Assembly: GCA_910589655.1 (NCBI GenBank)
Contig: CAJUTJ010000065.1
Location: 1-64,000, forward strand
Length of the DNA stretch: 64,000 nt
Source of the DNA: an uncultured Acetatifactor sp.
GTDB taxonomy: Bacteria > Bacillota > Clostridia > Lachnospirales > Lachnospiraceae
Direction: 5' to 3'
Below are positions 61,032 through 64,000 of the stretch, piece after piece. Made by a program: the position numbers and the translations under genes. The notes under the pieces are model-generated. The model had not been told where the DNA came from and made no database searches. It saw only the letters and a list, made by a program, of their open reading frames with translations. Position 1 is the first letter of the stretch, and each line of letters starts with the position of its first letter.

Positions 61032-61272
61032 GTGTGAAGGAAATCACTAAGCTCAAAAAGACCTCGCTAAGTGATTTCACGCTCTGCGAGCAGAGCTTCT
61101 TCCCAGACTCGCACCAATTGCACCAATTCATAAATTGTTTGTGCCGCCCACACCCTTTTATGAAGCACGCAAGGAGGTATAAGGTTGAATAAAAATGCGA
61201 ATTCAACTATTGATTTGAGTGCGCAAGAGGGTGTGTAAACACCCCTCTTTAGGCGCGCAGATAGGAGTAAAA
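61032..61272. repeat. Composite intergenic repeat: RC, RF and RD modules in series
   Basis: The 511-bp gap before gltX holds no gene. RC (61032-61104) nearly equals 11750-11825, RF (61122-61149) equals the left part of 37469-37505, and RD (61181-61272) equals 37511-37580 with an insert able to fold AAGAGGGTGT against ACACCCCTCTT. RD ends in AGGAGTAAAA directly before the gltX ATG and so supplies its ribosome binding site. From 60762 to 61031 I see nothing. Confidence 0.82.
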
Positions 61273-62733
61273 ATGAAAATCAGGACAAGATATGCACCCA
61301 GCCCCACCGGAAAAATGCATGTGGGTAATCTGAGGTCTGCATTATATGAATTTTTAATCGCAAAGCATGATGGCGGTGATTTTATGCTACGCATTGAGGA
61401 TACCGATCAGGGGCGCTTTGTGGAGGGGGCTACGGAGATTATTTACCGTACATTGGATAAAGCGGGGCTGAGCCATGACGAAGGACCCGATAAGGATGGC
61501 GGTTACGGACCTTATGTCCAAAGCGAGCGGATGAAAACGGGCATCTACATGAAATATGCGAAAGAATTAATCGAAAAGGGCGAGGCATATTACTGCTTCT
61601 GCGATAAGGAACGCCTTGCCGGCCTTAAGACGGAGGTTGTGGAAGGGAAAGAGATTTCCATGTATGATAAGCATTGCCTGTCCCTTTCCAAGGAGGAGAT
61701 TGAAGACAATCTGAAAGAAGGGAAGCCCTTTGTTATCCGGCAGAATATACCCAATGAGGGAGCTACTACCTTCCATGACGAGCTCTACGGAGATATTACC
61801 GTGGAGAATGCAGAGTTGGACGATATGATCTTGATCAAATCAGACGGATTTCCGACTTACAATTTCGCCAATGTGGTGGATGACCATACGATGAACATTA
61901 CCCATGTGGTGAGAGGAAACGAGTATTTATCTTCTTCGCCTAAGTATCAGCGGTTATACGATGCTTTCGGCTGGGAGAGCCCCGTATATGTGCACCTGCC
62001 TCTGATCACCGACGAAAACCATAAAAAGCTGGCTAAAAGAAGTGAGAACGGCTCCTATATCTTTGAGGAGATGGTGGAGCAGGGACTTCTGCCGGAAGCC
62101 ATTGTCAATTATATTGCGCTGCTGGGATGGAGCCCTGAAGATAACAGGGAGATCTTTTCCTTGGAGGAGCTGATCCGGGAATTTGATTATCGTAGAATCA
62201 GCAAATCGCCTGCGGTGTTTGATTCCGTGAAGCTCCGCTGGATGAACGGTGAGTATATTAAGGCCATGGATTTCGATAAGTTCTATGAGACGGCGGAACC
62301 ATATTTAAAGAAAGTCTTGAAAAAAGAGTTTGATTTAAAGAAAATAGCGGCTATGGTAAAAACACGTATCGAGGTATTTCCCGATATTCCGGAGCATGTT
62401 GACTTTTTTGAGGAATTGCCGGAGTATGATGTGGCAATGTATGCACATAAGAAGATGAAAACGGACAGGGCATCCTCGCTGGAGGTATTAAAGGAAGTTC
62501 TGCCCATTCTGGAAGAACAGTCGGATTACAGTAATGACGGGCTGTATCAGAGGCTGTTACAATACGTTGAACAAAAGGGCTGTAAAAACGGATACGTGAT
62601 GTGGCCCATCCGCACCGCGGTTTCCGGAAAACAGATGACTCCTGCGGGCGCTACGGAAATTATGGAGGTGCTGGGCAGGGAAGAGAGCTTAAAGAGAATC
62701 CGAAAGGGTATCGAAAAGCTGGAAAATGATTGA
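61273..62733 (+). CDS. gltX: Glutamate-tRNA ligase
   Basis: 486 residues, normal length; ATG 61273 has AGGAG (61263-61267) five bases upstream. The frame is open 18 codons earlier through the repeat, which is not native. It charges tRNA-Glu (and probably tRNA-Gln in the indirect route). Class I motifs are RYAPSPTGKMHVGNLRSALY (HIGH-type, about 4-23) and KKLAKRSENGSY (KMSKS-type, about 254). GNEYLSSSPKYQRLYDAFGW lies between. The anticodon-binding part (about 330-486) is complete. Overlaps the helicase gene by 8 bp. No T-box leader is visible. Confidence 0.95.
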   Translation: MKIRTRYAPSPTGKMHVGNLRSALYEFLIAKHDGGDFMLRIEDTDQGRFVEGATEIIYRTLDKAGLSHDEGPDKDGGYGPYVQSERMKTGIYMKYAKELIEKGEAYYCFCDKERLAGLKTEVVEGKEISMYDKHCLSLSKEEIEDNLKEGKPFVIRQNIPNEGATTFHDELYGDITVENAELDDMILIKSDGFPTYNFANVVDDHTMNITHVVRGNEYLSSSPKYQRLYDAFGWESPVYVHLPLITDENHKKLAKRSENGSYIFEEMVEQGLLPEAIVNYIALLGWSPEDNREIFSLEELIREFDYRRISKSPAVFDSVKLRWMNGEYIKAMDFDKFYETAEPYLKKVLKKEFDLKKIAAMVKTRIEVFPDIPEHVDFFEELPEYDVAMYAHKKMKTDRASSLEVLKEVLPILEEQSDYSNDGLYQRLLQYVEQKGCKNGYVMWPIRTAVSGKQMTPAGATEIMEVLGREESLKRIRKGIEKLEND

Positions 62734-64000
62734 TTATACTAAGATGAACGAGGCGCAGCGTCTGGCTGTGACCCACGGAGAGGGGCCTCTGCTGCTATTG
62801 GCGGGGCCCGGATCCGGTAAAACATTCACGATTACGCAACGTATTCTATATCTGTTGGAAAAGGGAACCGTACCGGAACGTATCCTTGTGATTACCTTTA
62901 CAAAGGATGCTGCCGTTTCAATGCAGCAGAGGTTTCGTGGACTATCGCCCTTTTTTCTTCCCGTCAATTTCGGAACCTTTCATTCCGTATTCTATCATAT
63001 GCTAAAAGAGTCCGGTGATATCAGGACAGAGCATCCCTTGAATCAATCCCAAAAGAAAAAAATATTGCTGCCTTTCTTAAAAGAATATTCGGAAGAGGCT
63101 TTTAAAGAGCTTCTACAGGAGGATACTTCCGCTATTCTTAATGCTATGAGCTTTTATAAGAATACCATGTCTATGGAAGGGGCGGTCGGGAAAGCGCCGA
63201 AGGATTGGCAGGAAGCATTTCCTGCCGTTTTGGAGCGGTATGAGGCAGCCAGAAGAAAACTGGGAGCAGTTGACTTTGACGATATGGTCTGCGAATGCAG
63301 AAATATGCTTTCAAGGCAGCTTCCCAAGAGGCAGTATTGGCAGAACCGTTTTGATCATATTTTGATGGATGAATTTCAGGATATCAATCCCGTGCAATAT
63401 GAGACCGTGAAGCTTTTGGCGAAGCCGCCTTATAATCTCTTTGCGGTGGGAGACGATGATCAGGCAATTTACGGATTCCGCGGGGCACAGCCGGAATGCC
63501 TGAAAAAATTTAAAGAAGATTTTAATGCAAGACAGCTGTTGTTAAATATCAATTACCGAAGCTGCGCCGGAATCATCGATGCATCAGGCAAAGTAATAGA
63601 GGAAAACAAGAATCGTTTTCGCAAAGAATTGAAACCTGCTTCCTGCGAAAGCCCGGATAAGGATATGCGGGGGACTGCTTTTCCCCAGCCGGATATTGTT
63701 TCTGAATATGGTAAACTGTCAAGGAATCATAAATCTCCTGTAACCATACGGGCATTTGCCGATAAAGAGAGCCAATACGAATATTTGATACGATGTTTGA
63801 AGGAATTTCCCGGTGGCAGTGCCGTTCTGTTCTGCACAAACGCTATGATGCAGAGTGTTGCCGCAAGGCTTCGTCAGGCAGAGGTGCCCTATGTGATGAA
63901 GGAAAAGGTTCAGAGTATTTATGAACATTTTATTGTCAGAGATATTTTGGCATATTTGCTGCTGGCACAAGGAAAATGGAGCAAGGAAAGGCTCTTAAGC
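62726..64000 (+). CDS. UvrD/PcrA-type ATP-dependent DNA helicase (partial, runs off window)
   Basis: Open from ATG 62726 to the window end, 425 codons. Superfamily 1 motifs are in order: Q-motif region MNEAQRLAVTHGEGPLLLLA, Walker A AGPGSGKTFT (about 29), ITFTKDAA, GTFHSVFYHML (Ia/Ib), Walker B LMDEFQDINPVQ (about 213), GDDDQAIYGFRGA (about 240) and INYRS (about 273). The C-terminal RecA-like part continues beyond 64000. A 3'-to-5' helicase for repair or replication restart is expected. The start lies within the end of gltX (8-bp overlap), so translation is probably coupled. Confidence 0.92.
   Translation, partial: MIDYTKMNEAQRLAVTHGEGPLLLLAGPGSGKTFTITQRILYLLEKGTVPERILVITFTKDAAVSMQQRFRGLSPFFLPVNFGTFHSVFYHMLKESGDIRTEHPLNQSQKKKILLPFLKEYSEEAFKELLQEDTSAILNAMSFYKNTMSMEGAVGKAPKDWQEAFPAVLERYEAARRKLGAVDFDDMVCECRNMLSRQLPKRQYWQNRFDHILMDEFQDINPVQYETVKLLAKPPYNLFAVGDDDQAIYGFRGAQPECLKKFKEDFNARQLLLNINYRSCAGIIDASGKVIEENKNRFRKELKPASCESPDKDMRGTAFPQPDIVSEYGKLSRNHKSPVTIRAFADKESQYEYLIRCLKEFPGGSAVLFCTNAMMQSVAARLRQAEVPYVMKEKVQSIYEHFIVRDILAYLLLAQGKWSKERLLS

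Noticed and set aside
60762..61272. T-box riboswitch upstream of gltX
   Set aside because: No specifier loop, T-box sequence or antiterminator/terminator pair is visible; the gap is made of repeats.

Overview
The window is chromosomal DNA from a Gram-positive anaerobe of the class Clostridia, most likely family Lachnospiraceae. This is an inference from gene order (ylxM-ffh-rpsP-khpA-rimM-trmD-rplS; der-plsY-gpsA; yqfC-yqfD-phoH-ybeY), strong GGAGG-type ribosome binding sites, sporulation-family genes, an [FeFe] hydrogenase and many short hairpin-rich intergenic repeats. No rRNA, tRNA or CRISPR array was found.

Left edge (1-0.8 kb): scar of a mobile element, with an XRE-regulator fragment and the catalytic end of a tyrosine recombinase. 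0.9-6.4 kb: protein-export and ribosome block (ylxM, ffh, rpsP, khpA, rimM, trmD, rplS). TrmD carries an extra C-terminal acetyltransferase-like domain. 6.7-13.7 kb: two signal peptidases around rbgA, rnhB, a FliK-like protein with a FlhB-like C-domain protein, a YraN family protein and pgeF. 13.8-17.2 kb: a two-component system with a large extracytoplasmic sensor. 17.5-25.1 kb: prs (minus strand), a DUF512 radical-SAM-like protein, der, plsY, gpsA and pyrimidine-nucleoside phosphorylase.

25.1-36.4 kb: yqfC, yqfD, phoH, ybeY, a flippase-like membrane protein, a BofC-like protein, two flavoproteins and a membrane-anchored alpha/beta hydrolase. 36.4-37.3 kb: a gene graveyard (DUF1877 and NERD fragments). 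37.5-40.7 kb: proB, a DUF896 protein, 5-formyltetrahydrofolate cyclo-ligase and proA. 40.8-42.1 kb: an AT-rich, probably acquired BglII/BstYI-type restriction-modification pair. 42.4-44.7 kb: feoA-feoB ferrous iron uptake.

44.7-53.3 kb: an apparently cytoplasmic set for pectin (rhamnogalacturonan) oligosaccharides: DUF1961 protein, GH2-like enzyme, PcRGLX/YetA-type lyase and GH88 unsaturated glycuronyl hydrolase. A decayed carbamoyltransferase gene lies inside it. 53.4-57.1 kb: small accessory genes (DUF3788, MmcQ/YjbR plus PUA-like fusion, GNAT, a secreted protein). 57.3-60.8 kb: an [FeFe] hydrogenase with a long structured leader, then a GT-C-like membrane protein. 61.3-64 kb: gltX and the start of a UvrD-type helicase that runs off the window.

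The most unusual sequence-level features are a modular family of intergenic repeats (called RC, RF and RD here) that recurs in different combinations and supplies the 5' leader of rnhB, proB and gltX, the TrmD-GNAT fusion, the structured hydrogenase leader, and a 24-bp tandem repeat that spans the yqfD stop codon. I did not find a clear new multi-gene system.
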